64,000 nucleotides of DNA from Desulfomicrobium orale DSM 12838 (GCF_001553625.1 NZ_CP014230.1:1798001-1862000); one strand, 5' to 3'; positions 7,729-15,778 are shown, counted from the stretch's first letter. The notes: a model not told the origin generated them from the sequence alone. Program-made: numbers and translations.

Positions 7729-8571
7729 GCTCAGGCCTCATTAATTGTAAAAATCAGGAAAGTTGGTTAGTTGTGCTCAGGGAGGACGCCATGAGCCAAC
7801 TTTTCTATCTTTCTGCCGAACAACTCGAGCGTATCAAGCCTTTCTTTCCACGTTCACATGGTATTCCGCGGGTCGATGACCGGAAAGTCATCAGCGGCAT
7901 CATTTATGTCATCAAACATGGCCTGCAATGGAAAGATGCACCGCGTGAGTATGGCCCGTATAAAACGCTGTACAATCGCTTTTTGCGCTGGAGCCGGATG
8001 GGCGTCTTCAACAATATTTTTACCGAATTGGCAAAAACAGCGGGAAAAGATGGACGATTGATGATCGATGCGACCCACCTCAAAGCCCATCGTACCGCCG
8101 CAAGCTTGCTCAAAAAGGGGCTCTTTCCCGCTGCATCGGACGCACAAAGGGCGGTCTGAACTCCAAACTCCATGCTGTTTGCGACGGTCACGGCAGGCCC
8201 CTGGTCATGAAGCTCACAGAAGGCCAGGTGAGCGACTACAAAGGAGCCGCCCTGCTTATGGATGCCATAGATGCTTTGCCCGAGGCCAGGGAGCTTCTGG
8301 CGGACCGTGGTTACGACGCCGACTGGTCCCGTGACGCCCTGCTCGCCAGAGGTATTACGCCTTGCATCCCTCCCAGAAGGAACCGAAAGAAAGCCTGCTC
8401 GTACGATAACGATCTGTATAAACAGCGGCACAAGATCTTTGGTCATGTTTGGCAGGATCAAGGACTGGCGCAGAATTGCCATGCGTTATGACCGCTGCGC
8501 GCATACCTTCTTTTCAGCTCTGTGCCTCGCGGCTTCCGTCATTTTCTATCTCAATTAATGAGGCCTGTGCC
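7728..8571 (+). mobile_element. IS5-family element, copy B (full length, transposase broken)
   Basis: The 844-bp element is bounded by terminal repeats of about 20 bp, GGCTCAGGCCTCATTAATTG at the left and GGCACAGGCCTCATTAATTG (complement) at the right, with TA dinucleotides at 7726-7727 and 8572-8573. The size, ends and TA target fit the IS427-like group of IS5. It joins IS4-family copy 2 on the left and copy C on the right. Confidence 0.88.
7791..8558 (+). pseudogene. IS5-family transposase, interrupted twice
   Basis: The start MSQLFYLSAEQLERIKPFFP has a GGAGG site seven bases before it. The first frame runs through MIDATHLKAHRTA (first Asp) and shifts by -1 at an A5G4 run near 8115; this may be the family's normal programmed slip. 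The second frame carries LLADRGYDADW (second Asp). A further indel near 8435 replaces the expected KIENMFGR-type motif with KIFGHVW, so the catalytic Glu is lost, and the tail RIKDWRRIAMRYDRCAHTFF continues in a third frame. The enzyme should be dead. Confidence 0.85.
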
Positions 8572-8573
8572 TA

Positions 8574-8956
8574 AGCAGACTTGCTGCGGTACGATGCGCC
8601 TTGAGGTGGGTCGCATCGATCATCACCTGGCCATCTTGTCCCGCTGTTTTTGCCAATTCGGTAAAAATATTGTTGAAGACGCCCATTTGGCTCCAGCGCA
8701 AAAAACGATTGTAGAGCGTCTTGTACGGGCCATACTCATGCGGTGCATCTTTCCATTGCAGGCCATGTTTGATGACATACATGATGCCGCTGATGACTTT
8801 CCGGTCATCGACCCGCGGAATACCATGTGAACGTGGAAAGAAGGGCTTGATACGTTCGAGTTGTTCGGCAGAAAGGTAGAAAAGTTGGCTCATGGCGTCC
8901 TCCTTGAGCACAACTAACCAACTTTCCTGATTTTTACAATTAATGAGGCCTGAGCC
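8574..8956 (-). mobile_element. IS5-family element, copy C (5'-end remnant) with truncated transposase
   Basis: This 383-bp piece is the left end of the same IS5-family element in inverted orientation. Its terminal repeat ends at 8956, with TA at 8957-8958. The transposase starts at 8893 and is nearly identical to copy B through KAHRTAAS. It is cut at 8574, where copy B's right end begins at the next TA. The outer boundary at 8956 is also the edge of the island towards the tmRNA gene. Confidence 0.85.
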
Positions 8957-8969
8957 TAGAACAAGAAAA

Positions 8970-9015
8970 TTCCAAAAAGCGAAGCCCCACAATGCTTTTG
9001 AAACATTGTGGGGCT
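8970..9015 (-). terminator. tmRNA terminator
   Basis: The 12-bp perfect stem AGCCCCACAATG (8983-8994) pairs with CATTGTGGGGCT (9004-9015). On the leftward strand it is followed by TCGCTTTTTGG. It lies 17 bases beyond the tmRNA 3' end. Confidence 0.9.
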
Positions 9016-9031
9016 ACTTGAAACAGGTTGT

Positions 9032-9421
9032 TGGTGGAGCCGGGGAGAATCGAACTCCCGTCCGAGAATGCTCCGCGCAAAGCATCTACAGGCTTAGATC
9101 AGGTTTTGCATCTTGCTCGCGGGCTTGCCCCTGATCGGGCGTCCTGCAAACCAGCCCGGATAAAATCTCGCGATTAGCTGTCCAGACAGCGGCCTCTCGC
9201 CAGCCTGATGGGGGTGACACCCGGATACGGCTTATCAGACATCCACCGCACGGATGTGGCGGTCTATGCCGCCAAGCAATGTTTGCCTAATAACTAGGCA
9301 GCCATTGCGTAGTCATAATTGTCGTTGGCAATTATGTTCGTGCTGGGTTTTAACGAGGACCTCCCAGCCCCTCGGCCTGCAACTTTGGCCTCATCACCCC
9401 CGTCGAAACCAGGGCGGCCCC
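9032..9421 (-). ncRNA. ssrA: transfer-messenger RNA (tmRNA)
   Basis: The 390-nt RNA frees stalled ribosomes and tags their products for degradation. The 5' end begins GGGGCCGCCCTGGTTTCGACGG and the 3' end carries the tRNA-like T arm GGGAGTTCGATTCTCCC and the acceptor ending GGCTCCACCA, with CCA encoded. The acceptor halves pair (GGGGCC with GGCTCC). The internal frame near 9295-9330 encodes the tag ANDNYDYAMAA followed by TAG, which resembles the Desulfovibrio-type tag with its YDYA core. The tmRNA lies just beyond the edge of the insertion island; ssrA 3' ends are common integration sites for mobile elements. Confidence 0.95.
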
Positions 9422-9429
9422 TTCCAAAG

Positions 9430-9456
9430 AACATACGGGAAGAATAATCGTTCCAA
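9430..9456 (-). promoter_or_regulatory. possible ssrA promoter
   Basis: On the leftward strand TTGGAA (9456-9451) and TATGTT (9435-9430) are separated by 15 bases and lie just upstream of the tmRNA 5' end at 9421. The spacing is short, so the assignment is tentative. It sits between the tRNA-Arg terminator and ssrA. Confidence 0.35.
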
Positions 9457-9463
9457 GATATAG

Positions 9464-9490
9464 AGAAAAGGAGCAAACAATGTTTGCTCC
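9464..9490 (-). terminator. tRNA-Arg terminator
   Basis: GGAGCAAACA (9470-9479) pairs with TGTTTGCTCC (9481-9490) and is followed leftward by TTTTCTC. It ends the tRNA-Arg transcript before the tmRNA promoter region. Confidence 0.85.
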
Positions 9491-9499
9491 TTGATTACG

Positions 9500-9576
9500 T
9501 GGTGCGCCCGGCATGATTCGAACATGCGACCTACTGATTCGTAGTCAGGCACTCTATCCAACTGAGCTACGGGCGC
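9500..9576 (-). tRNA. tRNA-Arg (anticodon ACG)
   Basis: The 77-nt cloverleaf has the acceptor GCGCCCG/CGGGCGC, a D arm GCTCAGTTGGATAGAGT, an anticodon loop CTACGAA giving ACG, a T arm with GTTCGAATC, and an encoded CCA. The first anticodon base is expected to be modified to inosine. Confidence 0.95.
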
Positions 9577-9972
9577 GTCGTTGAGAGAGAACATTTATGT
9601 ACCCAAAGTAAAAGCGTCAAGCTATTTTTGTGACACCTGTTCGTCTGGAAAACATTGTTCGGAGAGTAGAGAGCAGTTTATTTTTGGATGGACGACTGAG
9701 AGGCATGTTTTGCCTTTCAGCTTCAAGGATCGCATTCGTATCATGACCACTGTCGGCCAGAAGCTTCTCGAAGGTAACACCGCCGATCAAGGTCAACGCA
9801 TCATTACGCGAGCGGGTAAAGCGGCGGCATACCTATCGTGAACGGAGCTGAAGAGCACGTTTCTCGATGGAATGATCTTCATGATCAGGTTCAATTTGAT
9901 CATAAGACAGGTTTCACGCTTTTGGCCTTTTACCTGTATGGATCTCTGCCGGACAGATTTTCGGAACATCTC
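9577..9972. other. gene-poor stretch with an unsupported ORF
   Basis: This stretch has no gene I can support. A rightward open frame from 9581 to 9841 would encode 86 residues; its last 45 (FSFKDRIRIMTTVGQKLLEG...) look protein-like, but I do not recognise them. The start region overlaps the tRNA-Arg promoter area and no ribosome site is seen. It may be a decayed gene fragment left by mobile DNA at the tRNA locus. Confidence 0.4.
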
Positions 9973-10019
9973 TTGACAGCAGTGAAGGGTGCTTTATTAT
10001 GAACATAATTTCATAATAG
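9973..10019 (+). promoter_or_regulatory. promoter and palindromic operator for the DUF134 gene
   Basis: TTGACA at 9973-9978 and TATTAT at 9995-10000 are separated by 16 bases, a good sigma-70 promoter. An inverted repeat TTATGAA, six-base spacer, TTCATAA overlaps and follows the -10 box (about 9997-10016). A protein binding here would block transcription, so autorepression by the DUF134 protein is a reasonable inference. Confidence 0.65.
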
Positions 10020-10027
10020 GAGCATCC

Positions 10028-10414
10028 ATGCCTCGTCCCAGAAAACATTGCCGTATTGGGAGCAGGCCGCTGGCAACTTTTTACAAGCCGCAAGGTATTC
10101 CTCTGCCAAGGTTGGAGGAGGTTCTCCTTCCCGCCGAAGGAATGGAGGCCTTGCGTCTGGTCGATGCGGAAGGGCTGAGCCAGGAGGACGCCGCCTTGCG
10201 GATGGGAGTTTCCAGACCCACGGTCTGCCGCATACTGGGTGAAGCCAGGACGCAGGTCGCCAGGGCTTTGGCACGGGGCTGGGCCATCCGGATCGAATCC
10301 GCCGACAGCGGCGACGACGCGGAAGCGGAGAGAAACTGCGGACAGCGATCCGGCCGGGGCAAAGGCCGGATGCGGCGAGGTAGGGAGATGCTCCAAAACA
10401 AGGAGGACGTATGA
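10028..10414 (+). CDS. DUF134 / UPF0251 family DNA-binding protein
   Basis: The 128-residue protein begins MPRPRKHCRIGSRP, the characteristic start of the DUF134 family. It contains a sigma-70-region-4-like helix-turn-helix at about residues 55-85 (LSQEDAALRMGVSRPTVCRI). The ATG at 10028 follows an AGGAG site; an upstream ATG at 9989 lies inside the promoter and is rejected. The C-terminal 35 residues are basic and low in complexity. Family members are putative transcription regulators of unknown target. The stop overlaps the next start (ATGA), so the two genes are co-expressed. The palindrome just upstream is the likely binding site. Confidence 0.85.
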   Translation: MPRPRKHCRIGSRPLATFYKPQGIPLPRLEEVLLPAEGMEALRLVDAEGLSQEDAALRMGVSRPTVCRILGEARTQVARALARGWAIRIESADSGDDAEAERNCGQRSGRGKGRMRRGREMLQNKEDV

Positions 10415-10692
10415 ACGAACGGAAATCGAGGCATGGCAAGGGACAGAGCTTCGGCAGGATGGCCCGGTGGGGTCACTGTGCCGCAGGTGATGAACGGAAA
10501 GGAAAAGGACGCGGCTCCTGTTCGGGTGCGGGACACGACGGTCATGGTGCGGGCCGGGGGCTGGAGGCCGGGCAGTGTTCCCGGAAAAGAGCCTGCGCCG
10601 ACTCCCGCGTGGAAGCGGCTGAAGCTGCTGCCTATACCCAGCCGGAAGCGGAAAGCGCCCAGGAGGCGGGTCAGGACGTATCTGGGTCGTGA
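10411..10692 (+). CDS. small Gly/Arg/Ala-rich protein of unknown function
   Basis: The 93-residue frame starts at an ATG overlapping the DUF134 stop, with an AAGGAGGAC site (AAGGAGGACGTATG), which is strong evidence that it is translated. The sequence is rich in Gly, Arg, Ala, His and Cys and has no recognisable domain. In other genomes DUF134 genes are often followed by small Gly-rich or metal-cluster-associated genes, but that link is only contextual. The competing frame at 10433 has no ribosome site. Confidence 0.55.
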   Translation: MNERKSRHGKGQSFGRMARWGHCAAGDERKGKGRGSCSGAGHDGHGAGRGLEAGQCSRKRACADSRVEAAEAAAYTQPEAESAQEAGQDVSGS

Positions 10693-10804
10693 TGGAGCAA
10701 CACAGCTTCGCATGACGGAAAGAAAATATGCGGCGCAGGACGAGTGATTGTCCCTGTCGCGAGGCGGCTCCGAGAGGAGCCGAAATATGCGGTGCAATGG
10801 CCGC

Positions 10805-10839
10805 AAATGTGAAAGCCCCCGCCGGTTGGCGAGGGCTTT
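10805..10839 (-). terminator. pnp terminator
   Basis: Read leftward, AAAGCCCTCGCC, loop AACC, GGCGGGGGCTTT forms a 12-bp stem with two mismatched or G-T positions. It lies 14 bases after the pnp stop. Only a short T run (within the stem) is present. Confidence 0.7.
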
Positions 10840-10852
10840 GTGATTCGTGTGG

Positions 10853-13057
10853 TCAGCGGTCGTTACGCGGACCGCGGCGGTCTCCCCGGTCTCTGCGCGG
10901 CCTGTCACCACGGGGTCTATCGCCACGGGGTGGCGCGGGCGGCTCCGGGTCTTCGCCCAGCTCTTCCAGAATGATGGCCTTGCGGCTCAGCTTGATCCGC
11001 CCGGATGGTTCAATGTCGATCACCCGGACCCTGATGGCGTCGCCTTCCTGAACCACATCCTGCACCGTGTTCACCCGCTCTCTGGCCAGCTGGGAGATGT
11101 GACACAGGCCCTCCAGGCCGGGCAGAATTTCGATGAACGCCCCGAAGTCCATGATCTTTTTGACGATACCGTCGTAATCTTTGTTCAGCTCGGCCTTCTG
11201 ATCGTAATGCAGGACCATTTCCCTGGCCTTGGCCAGAGAGGCTTGGTCCGGAGCGAAGAGAGAGACCTTGCCCGAGTCGTCGATGTCGATGTCGGCCTGG
11301 GTGGCTTCGCAGATGGCCTTGATATTCTTGCCGCCAGGGCCGATGACGTCACGGATTTTGTCCGGAGAAATATGCACCACATCCATCTGCGGCGCGAAGC
11401 GGGACAATTCTCCTCTGGGCGCGGCAATGACCCGTTCCATCTGCGCCAGAATGTGCAAGCGTGCCTCCCTGGCCTGGTACAGGGCTTTTTTCATGACTTC
11501 GGCCGGGATGCCCGCGATCTTGATGTCCATCTGGATGGACGTCACGCCGTCGTGGCTGCCCGCCACCTTGAAATCCATGTCGCCCAGATGGTCTTCGTCG
11601 CCCAGAATGTCTGTCAGGACCAGGTATTCGTCCCCTTCCTTGATGAGTCCCATGGCCACGCCCGCCACAGGCGTCTTGATGGGTACGCCCGCGTCCATGA
11701 GGGCCAGGGTTCCGCCGCACACGGAGGCCATGGACGAGGAGCCGTTGGATTCCATGATGTCCGAAACCACGCGGATGGCGAAAGGAAAGGAGTCCTGCGG
11801 CGGCAGCACGGGCATGAGGGCGCGTTCGGACAGGTTGCCGTGTCCGACTTCGCGCCGGGACGGGCCGCGCAGCATGCGGGCCTCACCCACGCTGTAGGGC
11901 GGGAAATTGTAATGCAGCATGAAACGGCGGGCCACTTCACCGGCCAGGGTTTCGATGCGCTGCTCGTCCCGGGTGCTGCCTAGAGTGCAGGTGGCCAAGG
12001 CTTTGGTCTCGCCCCGGGCGAAAATGGCCGAGCCGTGGGTGCGGGGGAGAACGCCCACTTCCATGGTCAGGGGGCGGACAGTAGTCAGGTCGCGGCCGTC
12101 GATACGCACTTTGTCGGTCAGGATGCGCTGGCGCACGATTTTCTTTTCCAGATCCTCAAGAATTTCCGGCACGTTCTTGAGACGCTCCGGATTGTCGGCA
12201 AAGCGGACGGCCAGAGCTTCCATGAGGTCCTGACGAACCCTTTTCTTGGCCTCCCGGCGCTCCATTTTGGTCGGCACGGTCAGAGCGGCAGCGAGAGGCG
12301 CCTCGGCCAGTTCGGTCACGGCGGCGATCAGATCCTCGGGCTCCTGAGGCGGAGTGACCACGAACTTTTCCCTGCCCAGAGCGGCGCGCAGTTCCTCCTG
12401 GGCGTCCAGGAAAGGAGTAAGCTGGGAGTGCCCCCAGGCCACGGCTTCGGCCATGATGTCCTCGGACAGGAACTGGGCGCCGCCTTCGACCATGACCACG
12501 GCGTCGCGGGTCCCGGCCAGGACCATGTTCAATTCGCTGCCCGCCAGCTGGGAGGCGGTGGGGTTCAGCAGAAACTTGCCGTCGGCGTAGCCCACGCGGA
12601 TGGCCGCCACGGGACCGGCGAAAGGAATGTCGGAAATATGCAGGGCCGCCGACGCGCCGAGCATGGCCAGAGTGTCGGCGTTGCGTTCCTTGTCGGAGGA
12701 GAGAACGGTGGCGATGATCTGGATTTCGTGTGCGCATCCCTTGGGGAAGAGTGGGCGGATGGGACGGTCGATGAGCCGGGAAACCAGGGTTTCGTGATCG
12801 CTCGGGCGGCCCACTTCGCGGCGGAAGTAATTACCGGGGATGCGGCCGGCCGCATAGAGCATTTCCTGATAGTTGCAGGTCAGGGGCAGAAAGTCCGCTT
12901 CCCGGTCCAGAGCCTGATGCGTGGCCGTGACGAGGACCACGGTGTCACCCCACTTCACGGTTACGGCGCCACTGGCCTGAAGAGCCAGTTTGCCGTGCTC
13001 GATGACGATTTCGCCCTCGGGCATGGGGATGGCGGTTCTGGTAGTCTGGAATGTCAT
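10853..13057 (-). CDS. pnp: polyribonucleotide nucleotidyltransferase (PNPase)
   Basis: The 734-residue enzyme degrades RNA 3' to 5' by phosphorolysis. It shows the two RNase PH-like domains (MTFQTTRTAIPMPEGEIVIE... and, from about residue 315, ILTDKVRIDGRDLTTVRPL). The motif GPSRREVGHG is present in the second. KH and S1 domains follow: GPGGKNIKAICEATQADIDI at about residue 565 and GIVKKIMDFGAFIEILPGLE at about residue 630. The length is normal and the tail is Arg/Asp/Gly-rich. The start at 13057 has an AGGTGAACC site. It lies downstream of rpsO as in many bacteria, separated by a strong terminator, so its expression needs read-through or its own promoter in 13060-13180. Confidence 0.97.
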   Translation of the reverse strand: MTFQTTRTAIPMPEGEIVIEHGKLALQASGAVTVKWGDTVVLVTATHQALDREADFLPLTCNYQEMLYAAGRIPGNYFRREVGRPSDHETLVSRLIDRPIRPLFPKGCAHEIQIIATVLSSDKERNADTLAMLGASAALHISDIPFAGPVAAIRVGYADGKFLLNPTASQLAGSELNMVLAGTRDAVVMVEGGAQFLSEDIMAEAVAWGHSQLTPFLDAQEELRAALGREKFVVTPPQEPEDLIAAVTELAEAPLAAALTVPTKMERREAKKRVRQDLMEALAVRFADNPERLKNVPEILEDLEKKIVRQRILTDKVRIDGRDLTTVRPLTMEVGVLPRTHGSAIFARGETKALATCTLGSTRDEQRIETLAGEVARRFMLHYNFPPYSVGEARMLRGPSRREVGHGNLSERALMPVLPPQDSFPFAIRVVSDIMESNGSSSMASVCGGTLALMDAGVPIKTPVAGVAMGLIKEGDEYLVLTDILGDEDHLGDMDFKVAGSHDGVTSIQMDIKIAGIPAEVMKKALYQAREARLHILAQMERVIAAPRGELSRFAPQMDVVHISPDKIRDVIGPGGKNIKAICEATQADIDIDDSGKVSLFAPDQASLAKAREMVLHYDQKAELNKDYDGIVKKIMDFGAFIEILPGLEGLCHISQLARERVNTVQDVVQEGDAIRVRVIDIEPSGRIKLSRKAIILEELGEDPEPPAPPRGDRPRGDRPRRDRGDRRGPRNDR

Positions 13058-13186
13058 GGTTCACCTCATGGGTGTTGGGCACTCCGGACGGGGATGCTGG
13101 TTTGGTGTCGAGGCGCTGTCCCGAACGGGCCGGGCCAGGGACTGAACACAAAACCAGCGGCGTATGTGCCGGGTGCTCGGTTGATG

Positions 13187-13229
13187 GAAAAAGCGCGGCG
13201 TTTCCGGGTGGTCCCGCAAGCGCCGCGCC
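13187..13229 (-). terminator. terminator between rpsO and pnp
   Basis: Leftward, GCGCGGCG (13228-13221) pairs with CGCCGCGC (13200-13193) around a 20-base loop that itself contains complementary bases (GCGGGACCACCCGG), and TTTTTCC follows. It lies 15 bases after the rpsO stop. Confidence 0.8.
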
Positions 13230-13243
13230 TCGGGCGTCGCCGC

Positions 13244-13513
13244 CTACTTGCGCAGGCCGAGCCGCGCGATGAGATCGCGGTAGCCCTGAATGTCCTTCTT
13301 GCGGAGGTAGTTCAGCAGCTGGCGGCGTTTGCCCACGAGCCTCAGAAGCCCGGTGCGGGAATGGAAATCCTTCTGGTGGCTCTTGAAATGCTCCGTCAGG
13401 TAGTCGATTCGTGCGGACAGAAGGGCCACCTGCACTTCCGGGGATCCCGTGTCCGTTTCGGATTTGCCGTATTCCTTGATCAGTTCCGTCTTGCGTTCAG
13501 GGGTTAAGACCAC
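13244..13513 (-). CDS. rpsO: 30S ribosomal protein S15
   Basis: The 89-residue protein is the standard length for S15, a primary binder of the central domain of 16S rRNA. The motifs [36 protein letters not shown] and the C-terminal [12 protein letters not shown] are all present. It begins [12 protein letters not shown]. It follows truB in the leftward cluster with a 59-base gap, the usual truB-rpsO-pnp order. Confidence 0.98.
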   Translation of the reverse strand: MVLTPERKTELIKEYGKSETDTGSPEVQVALLSARIDYLTEHFKSHQKDFHSRTGLLRLVGKRRQLLNYLRKKDIQGYRDLIARLGLRK

Positions 13514-13572
13514 AGCTTTCTCCTTGATGTTACATGTTTTTTACGTCCGACACAGCCATTGCGAACAGGAAC

Positions 13573-14496
13573 TCAGGCTTGCCACAAGCCGCGCAGAATG
13601 GACCAGCAAAGGTCCTGACCGCGCTTTTTCACTTCGGCCAGCGCCAGGGGAGCGCCGTCCGGAGCGAGGAACATGGCCCGGCTGTCCGCTTCCGCAGGAT
13701 GCGCGGGAAACAGGGAAGCCGGAAGCCATGCACCGTTTCGGACCAGTCCGGCCTGCTGACCGGTCAGGCGGAGCCTGGGCCAGTGAGGCAGAGACTGCGC
13801 GAGAGGCTGCACCAGGCTGGCGAAGCGCTCCGGATCGGACAGCACGGTTTCCAGACCGTGGGCTTGGTCCAGGGTGAACGGGTGGCTGGCCTCCCGTTCC
13901 AGTTCGCTGAGCGCCGCTCCGCACCCGAGTCGTCTCCCCAGGCTGTGGGCCAGGGAGCGGATGTAGGTTCCTGCAGAGCAGATCACTCGGAAAGAGACGC
14001 GGGGGGGATGCACGGACAGAATCTCCACCCCGAAAATTGTCATATCTCTGGTCTTGACCGGCACCTCCCACCCGGCGCGGTGCAGGGCGTAAAGAGGACG
14101 TCCCTGATGTTTGGCCGCTGAAACAGGGGGGACTTCCTGCCGTGTCTCATCCTGCCAGCCCAGTACGGCGGCCCGGATATCGTCTGCGCTCAGATGTTCC
14201 CACGGCGCTTCGGACAGAATTTGCCCCTGAATGTCGTAGGTATCCGTGGTTTGTCCGAGCAGCAGTTCGCCGCGGTACGTCTTGCGGCCTTCGCTCAAAT
14301 ATGGAGCCAGCTTGGTGCCCTGGCCGAGCAGGACCACGAGAACGCCTGTGGCCATGGGGTCCAGAGTGCCGGCGTGGCCTATTTTTTTTTGTCCCAGAGC
14401 GCGCTTGATGCTGTTCAGGCAGTCTGTGGAAGTCGGCCCCGCAGGTTTATGCAAAACCAGCAGTCCGTCAAGCTGCGCGGGACCCGGACGTTTCAT
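13573..14496 (-). CDS. truB: tRNA pseudouridine(55) synthase TruB
   Basis: The 307-residue enzyme makes pseudouridine 55 in the T arm of tRNAs. The catalytic Asp lies in GHAGTLDPMATGVLVV (about residue 46). The motifs KTYRGELLLGQTTDTYD and CSAGTYIRSLAHSLG are also typical. The C-terminal region (from about residue 230) would be the PUA-like domain. The start overlaps the end of the DHH phosphoesterase gene by four bases (ATGA), showing tight coupling in the nusA-infB-rbfA-truB-rpsO cluster. Confidence 0.96.
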   Translation of the reverse strand: MKRPGPAQLDGLLVLHKPAGPTSTDCLNSIKRALGQKKIGHAGTLDPMATGVLVVLLGQGTKLAPYLSEGRKTYRGELLLGQTTDTYDIQGQILSEAPWEHLSADDIRAAVLGWQDETRQEVPPVSAAKHQGRPLYALHRAGWEVPVKTRDMTIFGVEILSVHPPRVSFRVICSAGTYIRSLAHSLGRRLGCGAALSELEREASHPFTLDQAHGLETVLSDPERFASLVQPLAQSLPHWPRLRLTGQQAGLVRNGAWLPASLFPAHPAEADSRAMFLAPDGAPLALAEVKKRGQDLCWSILRGLWQA

Positions 14497-15461
14497 TTCC
14501 GGTCCAGTTCCGCCGCCACGGCATCCACTAGGGTGCGTCCGGCTTCATCCACAGACATGTCAAGAGTGCCGCCCGCCGCGTTGCGGTGTCCGCCTCCGCC
14601 GAACCGCGCGGCCACGGCCTGGACATTGACGTCGCCCTTGGAACGCAGGGAAAACTTGATGCTGCCGTTGTCTTCTTCCCGCGTCGCGATGGCCGCCTGT
14701 ACACCGCGCAGGTAGAGCACCCTGTTGACCAGTCCTTCGGTATCTTCCGGGCCGGTGCCGGTCTGGCGGAACAGCTCGCGGGTGAAGGAAATGAGGCTGA
14801 TCCTCCCGTGGCTGTGCAGGGTGGCCTGCTGCGTCACCGCGCCGCGCATTCGCAGCTGGTTGATGGTGCCGGTGGACTGCCGCTGTTCGTGAAAGGGGCC
14901 GGGCAGAAGCCCCAGCCGCAGGATTTCGGCCGCCATTTCCAGGGTTTCGGGACGGGTGTTGCTGAAGCAGAAGTCTCCCGTGTCCGAAATGAGGGACAGG
15001 TACACGTATTCCCCGAGCAGCCCGGCCAGCGGCACATTCAGCTCCCGGGCCAGCATGCCGACCATTTCCCCTGTGGAGGAAACACGCTGGTCCACCCAGT
15101 TGATGGAACCAAACATGGGGTTATCCAGATGATGGTCGATGTTCACCACGGTTTTGGACGAGAGCCACGGTGCGAGCAGCGCACCCGGACGCTGCGGGCT
15201 GCCGCAGTCGAGCACGATGATGGTTTCGGGTTCCGTATCGGGAAGGAGGCGCAGAATTTTCTGCCGGGGCGAGAGCCAGCGGAAGCGCTCCGGAAGGCCG
15301 GACTCGTTGAAAAGCCGGACCTGTTTGCCCATCGCGTCCAATACTTCACCCACGGCCAGCATGGACCCCAGGGCGTCGCCATCGGGTGAGACGTGGGAAG
15401 TTACCAGAAAATTGTCCGTGGCCCGGAGGTGCTCAGCTATCTGCCGCAGCGGGGGCGTCAT
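14493..15461 (-). CDS. nrnA: DHH-family bifunctional oligoribonuclease / pAp phosphatase NrnA
   Basis: The 322-residue protein has the DHH domain (VTSHVSPDGDALGSMLA, about residues 20-36; VNIDHHLDNPMFG, about residues 113-125) with the metal-binding Asp and His residues, and a C-terminal DHHA1 domain ending in FGGGGHRNAAGG. NrnA degrades nanoRNAs and pAp in bacteria that lack Orn. It is commonly found between rbfA and truB. It overlaps rbfA by 29 bases and truB by four. The pAp role matters to sulfate reducers only if assimilation through PAPS occurs; that is speculation. Confidence 0.93.
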   Translation of the reverse strand: MTPPLRQIAEHLRATDNFLVTSHVSPDGDALGSMLAVGEVLDAMGKQVRLFNESGLPERFRWLSPRQKILRLLPDTEPETIIVLDCGSPQRPGALLAPWLSSKTVVNIDHHLDNPMFGSINWVDQRVSSTGEMVGMLARELNVPLAGLLGEYVYLSLISDTGDFCFSNTRPETLEMAAEILRLGLLPGPFHEQRQSTGTINQLRMRGAVTQQATLHSHGRISLISFTRELFRQTGTGPEDTEGLVNRVLYLRGVQAAIATREEDNGSIKFSLRSKGDVNVQAVAARFGGGGHRNAAGGTLDMSVDEAGRTLVDAVAAELDRK

Positions 15462-15777
15462 AAACCATGTCCTCCAGAAAGGTGTCCCAGGTGAAGCGCA
15501 GCTCTGGAATGCCGCGCAGTTTCAGCTCCCGGCCCAGCCGGGTGCGCAGAAAACCCTTGGCCCGGAGCAGGGCTTTTGAAATCTCCGGCTCGGCTTCGCG
15601 GCCGTGGATGTGTGTATAGAGGACCTCGGCGATACTGAAATCGCGGTTTAAGCGCACGCCGGTGATGGTCACCAGGCGCAGGGCCGGATCTTCGGCTTCC
15701 TGCACCAGAAGCAGGGCCAGAACCTGCATGATCTGGTCGCTCATCTGAGCCGCGCGGCGGGAGGTGCTACGTTGCAT
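15433..15777 (-). CDS. rbfA: ribosome-binding factor A
   Basis: The 114-residue protein binds the 30S subunit late in assembly and at low temperature. The KH-like fold is recognised from RRAAQMSDQIMQVLALLLVQ, DPALRLVTITGVRLNRDFSI and the tail LRFTWDTFLEDMVYD. The start MQRSTSRRAAQ is chosen over longer open sequence because it gives the family length and lies one base from the stop of DUF503. The 3' end overlaps nrnA by 29 bases. Confidence 0.93.
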   Translation of the reverse strand: MQRSTSRRAAQMSDQIMQVLALLLVQEAEDPALRLVTITGVRLNRDFSIAEVLYTHIHGREAEPEISKALLRAKGFLRTRLGRELKLRGIPELRFTWDTFLEDMVYDAPAAADS

Positions 15778-15778
15778 G

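Noticed and set aside
8522-8830. A rightward frame of 102 codons across the copy B / copy C junction
   Set aside because: It reads the antisense strand of copy C's transposase.
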